A DNA stretch of 64,000 bases, taken from positions 72,622-136,621 of the forward strand of contig JBBSEX010000015.1 of assembly GCA_038239345.1 (NCBI GenBank), given 5' to 3'. Below the pieces are notes generated by a model that saw only the letters and a program-made list of their open reading frames with translations, ran no database searches and had not been told where the DNA came from. The position numbers and the translations under genes are program-made. Position 1 is the stretch's first letter. Every line of letters starts with the position of its first letter. Positions 8,748 to 17,998 of this stretch are shown here, in pieces. This DNA is from JBBSEX01 sp038239345 (GTDB lineage: Bacteria > Acidobacteriota > Terriglobia > Bryobacterales > Bryobacteraceae).

Positions 8748-9124
8748 CGCCGATCGCCGCACTCTGCGATGTGATTGAAAACTTCGGGATTTTAGCGGCT
8801 AGCTCACGGGCCGCGACGGACTCGATCGCGAGTTGGATCCGCACTCCTTCCCTGATCAAGTGGGGCTTGCTGGGAATCGTCTGGCTAATCCTCTTTCGCC
8901 TGTATCTGCCGAGAAATCTCAACCAGGGCTGGCGTGTGGTTGAACTAGCGACAGGCATCTTATATGCAGCCGGAGGATTGATCGCCATCTGGGGCGTATT
9001 GGCCGCAAATCGCCGAATTGAACAGGCGGTGGCGCCGATCGCCGTGGCTACGGTGATGCAGCTTTTCGTGTTTCTTTTTGACAGCGGATTCTTGAACTCG
9101 CGCTACCCGGCAAAGGCCCTTTGA
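8738..9124 (+). CDS. small membrane protein, downstream part of the same gene
   Basis: Continues the preceding frame in the -1 register with a 10-base overlap. Three hydrophobic segments are visible: IKWGLLGIVWLILFRLYL, a stretch around ATGILYAAGGLIAIWGVL and AVATVMQLFVFLFDSGF. Combined with the upstream part this gives a four- or five-helix protein. The ATG at 8738 lies inside the stop region of the upstream part and could also be a real coupled start (ATGGTTCTAG), so two separate proteins remain possible. No functional motif is recognised. Confidence 0.5.
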   Translation: MVLAPIAALCDVIENFGILAASSRAATDSIASWIRTPSLIKWGLLGIVWLILFRLYLPRNLNQGWRVVELATGILYAAGGLIAIWGVLAANRRIEQAVAPIAVATVMQLFVFLFDSGFLNSRYPAKAL

Positions 9125-9289
9125 TCCTTGCCCTAAGCGGTGCCAAGCCGTTACACTGGAACATTGAATCAAGCTGCTAGGAATTGCGCGATTGTATTGG
9201 TCGCGAAATCTGTCCTTCCCGAAAATCTGGGGGGAAATATCCCTCGCGATATTATCCGGAATATTGAACACTGGAATATCGAACATTAA

Positions 9290-11263
9290 ATGCGAGAGAC
9301 TTACGAGTACGTTCTCCCCGCCGCGCCAAGCGATCCACAGGCAGTGCAGCGCGTCGCCCGGGAGGAGGCCAAACAACTTGCGGCGCGCGCCGAAACAGCC
9401 GCCAGAATTTCCGCCAGCGCGCTGTTTGGTAAGCAACACGCCGATGGTTATTGGTCGGGCGAACTGACGGCCGACGCAACTCTCGAATCCGATTATGTGC
9501 TGTATGAATTGTGGCTGCATCCGCCGCAAGGCGAAACTTGGAATCCGCCGGCGCGGCAACGGATTGACAAAGCCGTGCGCACAATTCGCGATCGGCAGCT
9601 TTCCGATGGCGGCTGGAATATCTATGAGGGCGGGCCTTCGGAGATCAATGCGACCACGCGCGCTTACGTCGCGCTAAAGCTTGCCGGGGCCGGGCCGAAC
9701 GAGACTTTCATGATCCGCGCCCGGAATCGAGTCCTGTTAAAGGGCGGCCTGCAAGCGTGTAATAGCTATACAAAAATCAATCTCAGTCTGTTTGGTTTGT
9801 ATCCGCGAAAATATGCACCCAGTATTCCGCCGGAGCTTTTTCTTGTGCCCGGCGGTTTACTGTATGAAATGTCGTCCTGGACACGGACCATCGTCGTGCC
9901 ACTTTCCATTGTGCAATCGCTGGGCGGTGAACGGCCGGTGCCAACGGGCTTCAACGTCGAAGAGCTGATCATCGAAGGTAAGCGATTCACGGCACCGAAG
10001 CGCGAGGGTCTGGCGATTCTGTTCAATCAAGCCGACCGTCTTGTGAAGCTCTGGGAGCGCCGCGGCATCAAAGATATTCGCAAGAGCGCCATTCGCGAAG
10101 CCGAGCGCTGGATGCTGGAGCACATGCGCTTCACCGACGGCCTGGGCGCTATCTATCCGGCGATGATGTACAGCATCATGGCCATGGAAGCACTTGGCTA
10201 TGAGCGCGATCAGCCCGACCTGCTGGAAGCCATGGGCCAGTTCGAAAGCCTGATTTTAGAGACTGAAGACAAGCTGCAATTTCAGCCTTGCGTTTCTCCG
10301 GTGTGGGATACGGCGATCGCCGCCTTCGCTCTGGGCGAACTGGGCGAGGCCGATCCGGCGAAGATGACCCGTGCCGCCGACTGGCTGCTGACCAAGGAAA
10401 TTCGCCGTAAAGGCGATTGGTCGGTGAAACGGCCGGACCTAACTCCCGGTGGTTGGGCCTTCGAATTCGCTAATGATTTTTATCCGGATATCGACGATAC
10501 GGCGATGGTGCTTTTAGGGTTGATGCACGCCAAGGCCTCGGATCCGGATAAGCAGGAACGCGCGGAACGGCGGGCCATCGACTGGCTACTGGGCATGCAA
10601 TCTTCCGATGGTGGATGGGCTGCCTTCGATGTCGATAACAATTGGCAGATGCTGAACAAGGTTCCGTTTGCCGATCATAATGCGATGCTCGATCCTACCT
10701 GTCCCGACATCACCGGCCGGGTACTGGAGGCGTTATGCGGCCGGGGCTTGGATTGCGATCATCCGGCAATCGACAAGGGCGTGCAATATTTGGTGACGCA
10801 TCAACGAGTCGACGGTAGTTGGTATGGCCGGTGGGGTGTGAACTATATTTACGGCAGTTTCCTGGCGCTGCGTGGATTGCGCGTAAGTCAACATTCGGCG
10901 GCGCGTCCGGCGATTGATAAATCCGCGCAATGGCTGCGATCAATCCAGAATTCCGATGGCGGATGGGGAGAAAGCTGCGCCAGCTACGACTCGCATCAGT
11001 TCGTACCGGGCTCTAGCACGGCCTCGCAAACCGCGTGGGCTTTACTCGGTCTGTCTGCCTCCGGCGACACTCGTTCGAGCGCCGCCATGTCGGGCGTCCG
11101 CTACCTGCTGGATTCGCAGAAAGCGGATGGTTCGTGGGATGAGAAATTTACCACGGGGACGGGCTTCCCGGGCGTTTTCTATTTGACTTACCATTTATAT
11201 CGCCATTACTTTCCGCTCTTCGCTCTGGCGACTTGCGGCAAGCAAATGCAGGCTGCGATTTAG
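9290..11263 (+). CDS. shc: squalene-hopene cyclase
   Basis: Full-length (657 residues) class II triterpene cyclase that turns squalene into hopene/hopanol, monotopic in the membrane. The catalytic acid motif DIDDTAM lies near residue 404, following a GGWAFEF block. Several QW motifs that tie the alpha-alpha barrels together are visible: QLSDGGWNIYEG, QSSDGGWAAF, QRVDGSWYGRWG, QNSDGGWGES and QKADGSWDE. Family knowledge: hopanoids modulate membrane order in many Acidobacteria. No other hopanoid or squalene synthesis genes lie beside it. It converges on the sulfite-oxidase-like gene, their ends overlapping by four bases. Confidence 0.95.
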   Translation: MRETYEYVLPAAPSDPQAVQRVAREEAKQLAARAETAARISASALFGKQHADGYWSGELTADATLESDYVLYELWLHPPQGETWNPPARQRIDKAVRTIRDRQLSDGGWNIYEGGPSEINATTRAYVALKLAGAGPNETFMIRARNRVLLKGGLQACNSYTKINLSLFGLYPRKYAPSIPPELFLVPGGLLYEMSSWTRTIVVPLSIVQSLGGERPVPTGFNVEELIIEGKRFTAPKREGLAILFNQADRLVKLWERRGIKDIRKSAIREAERWMLEHMRFTDGLGAIYPAMMYSIMAMEALGYERDQPDLLEAMGQFESLILETEDKLQFQPCVSPVWDTAIAAFALGELGEADPAKMTRAADWLLTKEIRRKGDWSVKRPDLTPGGWAFEFANDFYPDIDDTAMVLLGLMHAKASDPDKQERAERRAIDWLLGMQSSDGGWAAFDVDNNWQMLNKVPFADHNAMLDPTCPDITGRVLEALCGRGLDCDHPAIDKGVQYLVTHQRVDGSWYGRWGVNYIYGSFLALRGLRVSQHSAARPAIDKSAQWLRSIQNSDGGWGESCASYDSHQFVPGSSTASQTAWALLGLSASGDTRSSAAMSGVRYLLDSQKADGSWDEKFTTGTGFPGVFYLTYHLYRHYFPLFALATCGKQMQAAI

Positions 11264-12339
11264 GCTACTTTGACAGTTATGGGCAGCGTGTGATGGATCA
11301 TGTAGCTTTCATGATTCTCGTCGTGTCGGGAAGGTTGAACTCGTCCCGCCGAGTCGCGTGCGCGGGACATTAACGTGTATGCGCCGGCGGCGGCCGGTGT
11401 CCAGTTACATTCCCATAGACGCCAAGAATTCCGCTCCCCTGGTGGATCGAGGTTCGCTTGCGTCCAAGTGACTCCACCATCGACGCTGACTTCCACCGTG
11501 GTGATTTCCGCATTCGCAGTCCACGCGGCCCCGCGGATACGGTAGGGTACGCCGAGCGGGATCTGTTCATTCACGGCAGGTTGAGAAATCTGCGATTTGA
11601 TAGACAGTGTTGTAATCGGCACGCGCTCGATAGATCCGTTTCCACGGTCCTTCCAGTAGGCATATTCCACTGTCTGAAAATAGCCCTGGAATTGCTCCTT
11701 CACGGCGGTGATTTTCGCCAGCCATTTAACGGAGGAAACACCGTACCAACCGGGAACAATCAAGCGCAGGGGGGCGCCATGGGCAGCAGGCAGCGACTCG
11801 CCATTCATTTTGTAGGCCAGCAGAATTTCTGGTTGGCGGGCGATGGGAAGAGGCAAGCTCCGGGCATAATGAATCTCGCCCTTCGGCTTTAACGACTTTT
11901 CTGGAACACCGTGGTCGGCGCCCTCGAAGACCAATTCCAACGCGTCGTGCTGGATCCCGGCATGGTCTAGAACGGCGGCAAGGCGAACACCCGTCCAACT
12001 GGCGCATCCGATCGCGCCAAGCTCCCACTGAACGCCTTCCGGCGCGGTATCCAGAAACAGGCGCCCGTTGCCGGAACACTCGATAACTGCTGTCTGTGTA
12101 CTGGGAGCTATTTTCTCGATGTCATCCAGCGAGAGTGCAATTGGTTTCCCGCTGAGGCCCTGTACGCGTAATCTCCACGTTTCGCGATCGAATTGCGGCG
12201 GGTCAAAATGACTTCGCACGAAGAACCGGTCATTGGGAGTAGTTGCGCCATGGAGGGCGCTGAACGGCGATTCCAGGTTTTGAGGCTGATGCGTCCGGAC
12301 GAGGAGACCTGAAGACGATGGGCTCGACATGCCAACCAC
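11260..12339 (-). CDS. sulfite oxidase-like molybdopterin oxidoreductase
   Basis: A 359-residue protein with the sulfite-oxidase fold. The molybdopterin domain begins with NDRFFVRSHFDPP. The molybdenum-ligating cysteine is in ECSGNGR, followed by WELGAIGCASWTGVRLAAVL and LRLIVPGWYGVSSVKWL. A C-terminal Mo-co dimerisation domain (about 255-359) is present. No haem domain and no clear Tat signal are seen, so it may be cytoplasmic or use a partner for export. The substrate could be sulfite or an organic sulfoxide. The GTG start overlaps the DUF892 stop (TAGTG); an ATG three codons in (12330) is the alternative. Confidence 0.8.
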   Translation of the reverse strand: MVGMSSPSSSGLLVRTHQPQNLESPFSALHGATTPNDRFFVRSHFDPPQFDRETWRLRVQGLSGKPIALSLDDIEKIAPSTQTAVIECSGNGRLFLDTAPEGVQWELGAIGCASWTGVRLAAVLDHAGIQHDALELVFEGADHGVPEKSLKPKGEIHYARSLPLPIARQPEILLAYKMNGESLPAAHGAPLRLIVPGWYGVSSVKWLAKITAVKEQFQGYFQTVEYAYWKDRGNGSIERVPITTLSIKSQISQPAVNEQIPLGVPYRIRGAAWTANAEITTVEVSVDGGVTWTQANLDPPGERNSWRLWECNWTPAAAGAYTLMSRARDSAGRVQPSRHDENHESYMIHHTLPITVKVA

Positions 12340-12833
12340 TACTCTTCGTCGGGAGTAGTGGCGGCTTCCTTCAACATCGGCTTCGACAATTCAAAGAGGA
12401 GCTTCGAGGCTTTTTGTTCTTCCTGCAAATTCTCGGTCAAGAGATTCGCTGCGGCGGCATATTTGAGAGTCTTGGCCATGGCGATCGCACCGGCATAAGC
12501 GGCCATTTCATAATGCTCCACGCGCGTTCCGGCACCGATCAAAGCCAGGTCCCCGAATACATCGCCGGCATCTTCTTCGATGTGTTCCTTGCCTTCTTCC
12601 ACTAGCCCGGCCATCGCCTTGCAGAGCATCTGCTTGGGCTTTTCATTGATGGATTCGAACGCCTGCTTGATCCGCTCCACCTGATTCTTGGTCTCTTCCA
12701 GGTGATTGAGAAATGCGGCCTTGAGTTCCGGGGATACGGATGCTTTGGCCATTTTCGGGAGCGCCTTGACGAGCTGGTTTTCCGTGCTGTGGAGGTCTTT
12801 CAGTTCTTCAACTAACAATTCATGTAAGGTCAT
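12339..12833 (-). CDS. DUF892 (YciF-like) ferritin-like protein
   Basis: A 164-residue four-helix protein starting MTLHELLVEELKDLHSTENQL, the standard DUF892 opening. Carboxylate and His residues of the di-metal ferritin-like site are visible (ELKDLHSTENQ, HLEETKNQ, EHYEMAAYA and EEQKASK). Family members are stress-induced and structurally related to rubrerythrins; their reaction is unknown. The frame is open further upstream to 12935, but that part lies in the repeat element and carries no homology. Probably the first gene of a two-gene operon with the sulfite-oxidase-like gene, a plausible oxidative-stress pairing. Confidence 0.8.
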   Translation of the reverse strand: MTLHELLVEELKDLHSTENQLVKALPKMAKASVSPELKAAFLNHLEETKNQVERIKQAFESINEKPKQMLCKAMAGLVEEGKEHIEEDAGDVFGDLALIGAGTRVEHYEMAAYAGAIAMAKTLKYAAAANLLTENLQEEQKASKLLFELSKPMLKEAATTPDEE

Positions 12834-12897
12834 CGGCTGGTTGACTCTGAGGGAGCCTAAGTGTTTCAGAAATGTGGGTTGTCGCCCCTCGCCGGGC

Positions 12898-13203
12898 GGG
12901 GTCAGAGACCTCTGCCACCATTTACTTCTGCACATCCCGAAAAACAGTGCGGCGGGGCGTTGCGAGAGCCAATTCTCACGATTCTTAATCGTTTTGGCAC
13001 CACTTTGAGTTGAATTTCTCGGTCGAAAGTGAGTTGGTTGGGCCTGACGTCGAACAAAAACCTCCCCGGGTCGAGGCGTTTCCGTAGCCGAAGAGGCTAT
13101 TGATTCTAAAGACTTTTCTTTGGTGCGCGAGGTATTCAGAAACGTAACCCACTGATTCCATTAACGCGCGCGCGTGAATTGGGTGGCAGAGGTGTCTGAC
13201 CCC
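12898..13203. repeat. 306-bp element with 22-bp terminal inverted repeats
   Basis: The left end (12898-12919) and right end (13182-13203) are inverted copies of each other, matching at 21 of 22 positions; both contain the core CCTCTGCCACC and end in a run of G facing outward. The interior has no convincing reading frame. It fills the otherwise gene-free gap 12834-13249. It may be a MITE or the decayed remnant of a REP-associated or IS200-type element. From memory, similar GGGGTCAGA...CTCTGCCACC ends are common in Acidobacteria genomes; this was not checked. Confidence 0.55.
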
Positions 13204-13249
13204 CATATATAACGCTGAACGCCTGGCGGGTTATCCTAATAGATAACCC

Positions 13250-14482
13250 ATGCTTCCATCCAGTCCCCAGTCTGCCCACGAGGTGGTCGAAGCCGAAGGC
13301 CATCTGATCGACTCGCATATTATGGAGCAGATCTTCGACACGGTGGTCGAATACAACGCCCGGTTTGAGGTGGAACAATTCCGCATCGGCAAAACCAATG
13401 GCGACCCATCCTACCTGCGCCTGAAAGTGGAAGCCGCCAGCGAAGAGCAGATGGAACAATTGCTCGGCCAACTTCTGGGTCTGGGCTGCTCTTCCATCGA
13501 TACCACTGACGCCGAAATTCGCGCGGTCGAGCAGGACCGCTGCGCCCCCGACGACTTTTACTCCACTACCAACCACCGCACTCTTGTCCGTGTTGGAGGC
13601 CGCTGGATCGAAGCGGAAAATCAGCGCATGGATGCGATGATCGTGATCCACAACGACCGCGCTTTTTGCCGCCGCCTACGCGATTTGCGGGTCGGCGATA
13701 ACACCATCGTGGGAATGAAGGGGATTCGCGTCGTGCCCGAATCCAAGGAGCGCGATCGCCTGTCATTCGCCTTCATGAGCAACGGAATTTCCTCCGAGCG
13801 GCAGGTGGAGACAGCCGTGCGCCAGACGGCGACGTTGATGGAACAAACCGTTGCCGCGAAACAGAAGATCATTGTCGTCGCCGGGCCGGTGGTGGTCCAT
13901 ACCGGCGGTACTGCTCCGCTCGCAAAGCTTATTCAGCTTGGTTATGTCGACGCCATTCTCGCCGGCAATGCGCTCGGAGTGCACGACATCGAAGCCGCCA
14001 TGTTCGGCACCTCGCTCGGAATCAGGCAGAGCGACGGCCGCCAGGAAGAGCACGGTCATCGCAATCATATGCGAGCAATTAACGCCATTTATCAGGCCGG
14101 TGGAATCGGCAAAGCGGTGGAGCTGGAGCGTCTCACCAGCGGCATCATGTATGAGTGCGTCAAGGCGAAGGTACCCATTGTTCTCGCGGGCAGCCTGCGC
14201 GACGATGGCCCGCTGCCGGACACGATCACCGATATGAACTTGGCGCAGGACGCTTATGCGCACCACTTGAAAGGCGCGGGATTGGTTCTGTGCCTCGGTT
14301 CGATGCTGCATTCCATCGCCACAGGCAATATGCTGCCGAGTTGGGTGAAAGTAGTCTGCGTGGACATAAACCCCGCCGTCGCCACAAAAGTCAGCGATCG
14401 CGGAACGGGCCAGGCAATTGGAATCGTTACCGATGTCGGCCTCTTCCTGGAGCTTCTTGCGCGCACGATAAAGCCAGCATGA
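13250..14482 (+). CDS. TIGR00300 / LOR-SDH domain protein (putative ornithine cyclodeaminase type)
   Basis: A 410-residue protein with an N-terminal LOR/SDH-type domain (EAEGHLIDSHIMEQIFDTV and the paired metal/nucleotide region DFYSTTNHRT) and a C-terminal Rossmann-like half with VVAGPVVVHTGG and YVDAILAGNALGVHDIE. This is the TIGR00300 family, also found as the C-terminal half of the cyanobacterial arginine dihydrolase protein; archaeal members act as ornithine cyclodeaminase making proline with NAD. No arginine dihydrolase domain is attached here. It is translationally coupled to queF (ATGA), though no metabolic link between the two is obvious. Function from family only. Confidence 0.75.
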   Translation: MLPSSPQSAHEVVEAEGHLIDSHIMEQIFDTVVEYNARFEVEQFRIGKTNGDPSYLRLKVEAASEEQMEQLLGQLLGLGCSSIDTTDAEIRAVEQDRCAPDDFYSTTNHRTLVRVGGRWIEAENQRMDAMIVIHNDRAFCRRLRDLRVGDNTIVGMKGIRVVPESKERDRLSFAFMSNGISSERQVETAVRQTATLMEQTVAAKQKIIVVAGPVVVHTGGTAPLAKLIQLGYVDAILAGNALGVHDIEAAMFGTSLGIRQSDGRQEEHGHRNHMRAINAIYQAGGIGKAVELERLTSGIMYECVKAKVPIVLAGSLRDDGPLPDTITDMNLAQDAYAHHLKGAGLVLCLGSMLHSIATGNMLPSWVKVVCVDINPAVATKVSDRGTGQAIGIVTDVGLFLELLARTIKPA

Positions 14483-14883
14483 AAATCAAACAGTACACCG
14501 ATGAACACGCAAGCGCCGGAATCGATGCCGCGCTACCCGAAATTGAAACCTGGCCCAATCAGTATCCCGGTTACGAAATCGAAATCAGCATGCCGGAGTT
14601 TACATCGGTCTGCCCGAAGACCGGATTGCCGGATCATGGCGAGCTTATTCTTCGTTACGTCCCGGACAAGCTTTGCCTGGAACTCAAATCGTTAAAGATG
14701 TATACGCTGGCCTATCGCAACTTGGGGATCTTCCAGGAAAATGTCGTAAACCGCGTCCTGAACGATATCGTGGCCGCGTGCAAGCCGGTGTCGGCAACCA
14801 TCGTCGGTGAGTTCACGCCTCGGGGCGGAGTTTACACGAAGATTACCGCCAGTTGGAGCAAGAGCAAAAAACGTGGCCGCTGA
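14479..14883 (+). CDS. queF: NADPH-dependent 7-cyano-7-deazaguanine reductase QueF
   Basis: Reduces preQ0 to preQ1 in queuosine synthesis. At 134 residues it is the short, single-domain (type I) form. The nucleophilic Cys45 lies in FTSVCPKTGLPDHGEL with the proton donor Asp52; the QueF family motif is E68-L-K-S-L-K-M-Y75, followed by FQENVVNRV. The start is the ATG at 14479, overlapping the upstream stop as ATGA, which gives the right family length. The other queuosine genes (queC, queD, queE, tgt, queA) are not in the window, and no preQ1 riboswitch is possible at this coupled start. Confidence 0.95.
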   Translation: MKIKQYTDEHASAGIDAALPEIETWPNQYPGYEIEISMPEFTSVCPKTGLPDHGELILRYVPDKLCLELKSLKMYTLAYRNLGIFQENVVNRVLNDIVAACKPVSATIVGEFTPRGGVYTKITASWSKSKKRGR

Positions 14884-16294
14884 TGAACTGACCGCGGCGA
14901 TTCGAGAGATCCAGCAGCGGGTCCGTGCGCGCCACCCAAATGGTGTTATCGGCGGAACCAATATTCCCATCCCCGATCTGACGCCTTTAGCTCGCGCTCG
15001 CGATGCCGCCGAAGGAAAGGTGGCCGCGATAGGCACGGTAAATCCACGCCGCGGTGGGCTATCCAACTCAATCGTCCAGCGAATAAAGAAACTGGTAGCC
15101 CGGGCGCTCGACTGGCATGTTCGGGAGCAAGTGGAATTCAACCGGGCCATTGTCGCTTCGCTGCAGGCGAATATTGAGACCATGGCTGAGATGAATCGCG
15201 TCGTCGTGCAGGTGGCGGCGGGCTTCGAACAGCAAATCGCCGCGCTCCGTAGTGAGATTGTAGGCACCGAAGCGAAGATGGAAATTCTGCTGCGGGAAGC
15301 GCGGGAGCTGAAAGATGTCCGCTTGCATTGGTCTCAATGGCGAGTGGAATGGGAAGAGAAAATGACCCGGCATGAGGTTCATGTTCTACGAACCATCGCC
15401 GATCTGCAGGGTGCCTATCAGCATCGCCTGACGCTGACGGAAGTCTCGTTCCGCGCCGCGATGGATGCCCAGCATCGCGAATTCACGGCCTCTATGGAAC
15501 GCGACACATTGCGGCTGCAGGAGCGTTTCTGGAAAGACTTCGAAGCAGTTCACTTGGAATTTGAGAAGCTGATTCACAATGAGCTGCGCATCGTCAGGCA
15601 GCGCGGATTCGCCCAAGTCCCCACAGCGGCCGGGGTTCGCGAAACACCCGCGGAGGAAATCTCCCTAGATTGGCTTCGTTTTGCAGATACTTTCCGCGGC
15701 TCCGATCAGTATGTACTGGCGCGTCAACAGCTCTATATCAGCCGTTTTGCCGGGCACACGGATGTGCTGGACATCGGTTGCGGCCGCGGTGAATTCCTGG
15801 AAGCGGCGAAGGCCGCGGGCATTAGCGCGGGAGGGATCGACCTGAGCGAGGAAAACGTCGGGCTCTGCCGGGCGAAAGGGCTGGACGCAGCAAGAGCTGA
15901 TCTATTTGTCCACCTTGCCGAACAAGCGGATTCGTCTTTGGGCGGCATCTACTGCTCGCAGGTGGTTGAGCATCTGCCACCCAATCGTCTGCCTGAGTTT
16001 ATTCGTCTGGCGGGGCAGAAACTTCGCCGCGGCGCCCTGATCGCCATCGAGACTCCGAATCCCGAATGCCTGGCCATCTTCGCCACTCATTTTTATATCG
16101 ATCCTACGCACACTCGTCCGGTTCCTTCCGCTTTGCTGGCCTTTTACCTGCGGGAATCCGGATTTGGGCGGATCGAAGTCGAGCGTCTGAGTCCGGCGAT
16201 AGAGACCATGCCCTCGCTAGCTTCCTTACCCGAAGACTTTCGGAACGCGTTCTTTGGGGCGCTGGACTACGCGATTTTCGCCGAGAGATTGTAG
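14873..16294 (+). CDS. class I SAM-dependent methyltransferase with N-terminal coiled coil
   Basis: About 473 residues from a GTG at 14873 that overlaps the queF end by 11 bases. Residues roughly 80-260 are highly charged and helical, with heptad-like spacing (for example EMNRVVVQVAAGFEQQIAAL and RHEVHVLRTIADLQ), so a coiled coil is likely. The C-terminal third is a Rossmann methyltransferase: motif I is DVLDIGCGRGEFLEAA, followed by GGIDLSEENVGLC, then YCSQVVEHLPP and ALIAIETPNPE. Such proteins often act in polysaccharide assembly or capping, where the coiled coil sets position or chain length (as in WbdD, with the parts in another order). Acceptor unknown. Confidence 0.7.
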   Translation: MAADELTAAIREIQQRVRARHPNGVIGGTNIPIPDLTPLARARDAAEGKVAAIGTVNPRRGGLSNSIVQRIKKLVARALDWHVREQVEFNRAIVASLQANIETMAEMNRVVVQVAAGFEQQIAALRSEIVGTEAKMEILLREARELKDVRLHWSQWRVEWEEKMTRHEVHVLRTIADLQGAYQHRLTLTEVSFRAAMDAQHREFTASMERDTLRLQERFWKDFEAVHLEFEKLIHNELRIVRQRGFAQVPTAAGVRETPAEEISLDWLRFADTFRGSDQYVLARQQLYISRFAGHTDVLDIGCGRGEFLEAAKAAGISAGGIDLSEENVGLCRAKGLDAARADLFVHLAEQADSSLGGIYCSQVVEHLPPNRLPEFIRLAGQKLRRGALIAIETPNPECLAIFATHFYIDPTHTRPVPSALLAFYLRESGFGRIEVERLSPAIETMPSLASLPEDFRNAFFGALDYAIFAERL

Positions 16295-16402
16295 GTCGAA
16301 GCCTAAACGACCGTAGCCCTTTGATTGACCTCTTGCCCCACGATAATTCGCTATCGTAATTGGACCCGGAGTACACTAGCGGGTAAGCAAGGAGAGCGAT
16401 CG

Positions 16403-17302
16403 ATGTTTCGTTATTGGGCTTTACTCAGTTTGACGGCGGCGCAGGCTCTTGGCCAGGACCAAGCTCCAGCGGAAATGAAGGCGCGAGAGTGGTTTTATAA
16501 TCCCCCCGCCGCGGCGAAGCCGGCAACGCCGCCGGTAGAAACACACAAAGCTCCGCGCAAGACCACACCCAAGCCGCCTCCGATCGACACGACGCTAGCC
16601 GACACCAAGCGGCCAGAGGATCGCACGCCAATTTCTAATCGACCCGTCCCCGATCGTTCCGTTATACAAAACGTGAGCAATGTCACGATGCGGCCACTCG
16701 GGTTGCGCTACAGCATTTCCAAGCGCGTCGACAATGATTTTATGGAAGTCGACAGCGACACTGTGTTCCATTCGGGCGACAAGGTCCGGGTGACTGTGCA
16801 GTCTAACGACACCGGTTATCTTTACATCATTGCCGCGGGTACCAGCGGATCATGGAGCGTTCTTTTTCCCAACAAGGAGATCAATTCCGGTAACAACCTG
16901 ATTGAGAAAGGCAAGAGCTACACCATCCCCGGAACTCCGTCGGGACAATGGAGCCTGGAGGGTCCGGCGGGAACCGAAAAATTGTTTCTAGTACTATCTC
17001 GCCGCCCGGAACAAGACCTTGAAAAATTGCTATATAACGTGCGTTCCAACGGTTCGAATGTTCCAGTTTCAACGCCGGTTTCAGAGGAGCCGAAGCATCT
17101 GATGATCGCCTCCAACAGCATGCCCATCAACGATGCGCTGGTGAACCGTATCCGCGGACAAATGATCGCCCGCGATCTCGTTTTTGAAAAGGTAGATGAG
17201 GCCACTCCTGGCGAAAAGAAGGAAGCGGCGGTGTACGTCGTCAACACCAATCGCAGCGCCGACGCCAAGCTGACCGTAGATTTGAGCTTGAAGCATCAGT
17301 AG
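16403..17302 (+). CDS. secreted DUF4384 domain protein
   Basis: A 299-residue protein with signal peptide 1-17 (ending AQALG). A Pro/Lys-rich linker (about 35-80) leads to a DUF4384 domain around 110-225, recognised by DTVFHSGDKVRVTVQSNDTGYLYI and SWSVLFPNKE, a beta-rich domain often placed beside caspase-like or kinase modules. An AAGGAGAG site precedes the ATG at 16403. It is followed by a second DUF4384-like gene (6 bp gap) and a caspase gene, so this is the first of a three-gene operon. Likely role: ligand- or partner-binding component of the protease system; no catalytic residues are seen. Confidence 0.75.
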   Translation: MFRYWALLSLTAAQALGQDQAPAEMKAREWFYNPPAAAKPATPPVETHKAPRKTTPKPPPIDTTLADTKRPEDRTPISNRPVPDRSVIQNVSNVTMRPLGLRYSISKRVDNDFMEVDSDTVFHSGDKVRVTVQSNDTGYLYIIAAGTSGSWSVLFPNKEINSGNNLIEKGKSYTIPGTPSGQWSLEGPAGTEKLFLVLSRRPEQDLEKLLYNVRSNGSNVPVSTPVSEEPKHLMIASNSMPINDALVNRIRGQMIARDLVFEKVDEATPGEKKEAAVYVVNTNRSADAKLTVDLSLKHQ

Positions 17303-17308
17303 ACGATT

Positions 17309-17998
17309 ATGACCCGCGCCTATTGCTTGATCGTTACCGGTTTTCTTTGCGCGGCGGAAGTTCTCCCGCAGACCGCGCCCGCCCATCGCATGACTTTGCA
17401 GGTGGAGCGCTTCGACAAGAGTGCCTGGCAAAGCGTTGACCCTTCGCTCGTCTTTTCGCAAAAAGATCGCGTGCGATTTCGTTTTCAAGCCAACTTTGAC
17501 GGTTACCTCTACGTAATGAATTTCAGCACCACGGGTAAATACGAATTGCTCTATCCGCGCACCGATACCGGAGAGGATAACCGCATCGCAGCGTCGCAGG
17601 AATACACGGTCCCCGCCACACAAGGCTGGTTCCGGGTTGCGGGACCGCCCGGGCACGATGTCGTCTATTGGGTGATCAGCCCTGTCGATCTGGGTGGGGC
17701 AACGCCGCAAGCACCCTACGTTCCGCTGCCGCCGCCTCCGGAACCTGGAAAAATACCCACGAGTTTCACGCCACGCTGCGACGATACAATTTTCAAGGCT
17801 CGCGGAGAATGCCTCGACACGTCGGCAGGACCCCGTCAAGTCCGGCAGAACGAAGCCCTCCCCCAGAATCTTGAAAGCACGCGCGACACCAAGCGGCGCG
17901 AATTGCTGTTCGTTCAAAACAAAAATCAGTTTGTCGTTTCGTCTCCCGTCCCTTTGGATGGCCCGGTGATCTATGAATTCCGCCTTGCGCACAAGTAG
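17309..17998 (+). CDS. secreted DUF4384-like protein
   Basis: A 229-residue protein with a signal peptide (about 1-22) and one DUF4384-like domain: VDPSLVFSQKDRVRFRFQ, NFDGYLYVMNFSTTGKYELL, then YTVPATQGWFRVAGPPG. The same order of elements occurs in the preceding gene (GDKVRVTVQS, TGYLYIIA, VLFPNKE), so the two are diverged paralogues. The C-terminal 70 residues are Pro-rich and less conserved. Its 3' end overlaps the caspase gene by 26 bp, indicating coupled translation. Probable periplasmic or surface partner of the caspase-family protein. Confidence 0.7.
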   Translation: MTRAYCLIVTGFLCAAEVLPQTAPAHRMTLQVERFDKSAWQSVDPSLVFSQKDRVRFRFQANFDGYLYVMNFSTTGKYELLYPRTDTGEDNRIAASQEYTVPATQGWFRVAGPPGHDVVYWVISPVDLGGATPQAPYVPLPPPPEPGKIPTSFTPRCDDTIFKARGECLDTSAGPRQVRQNEALPQNLESTRDTKRRELLFVQNKNQFVVSSPVPLDGPVIYEFRLAHK

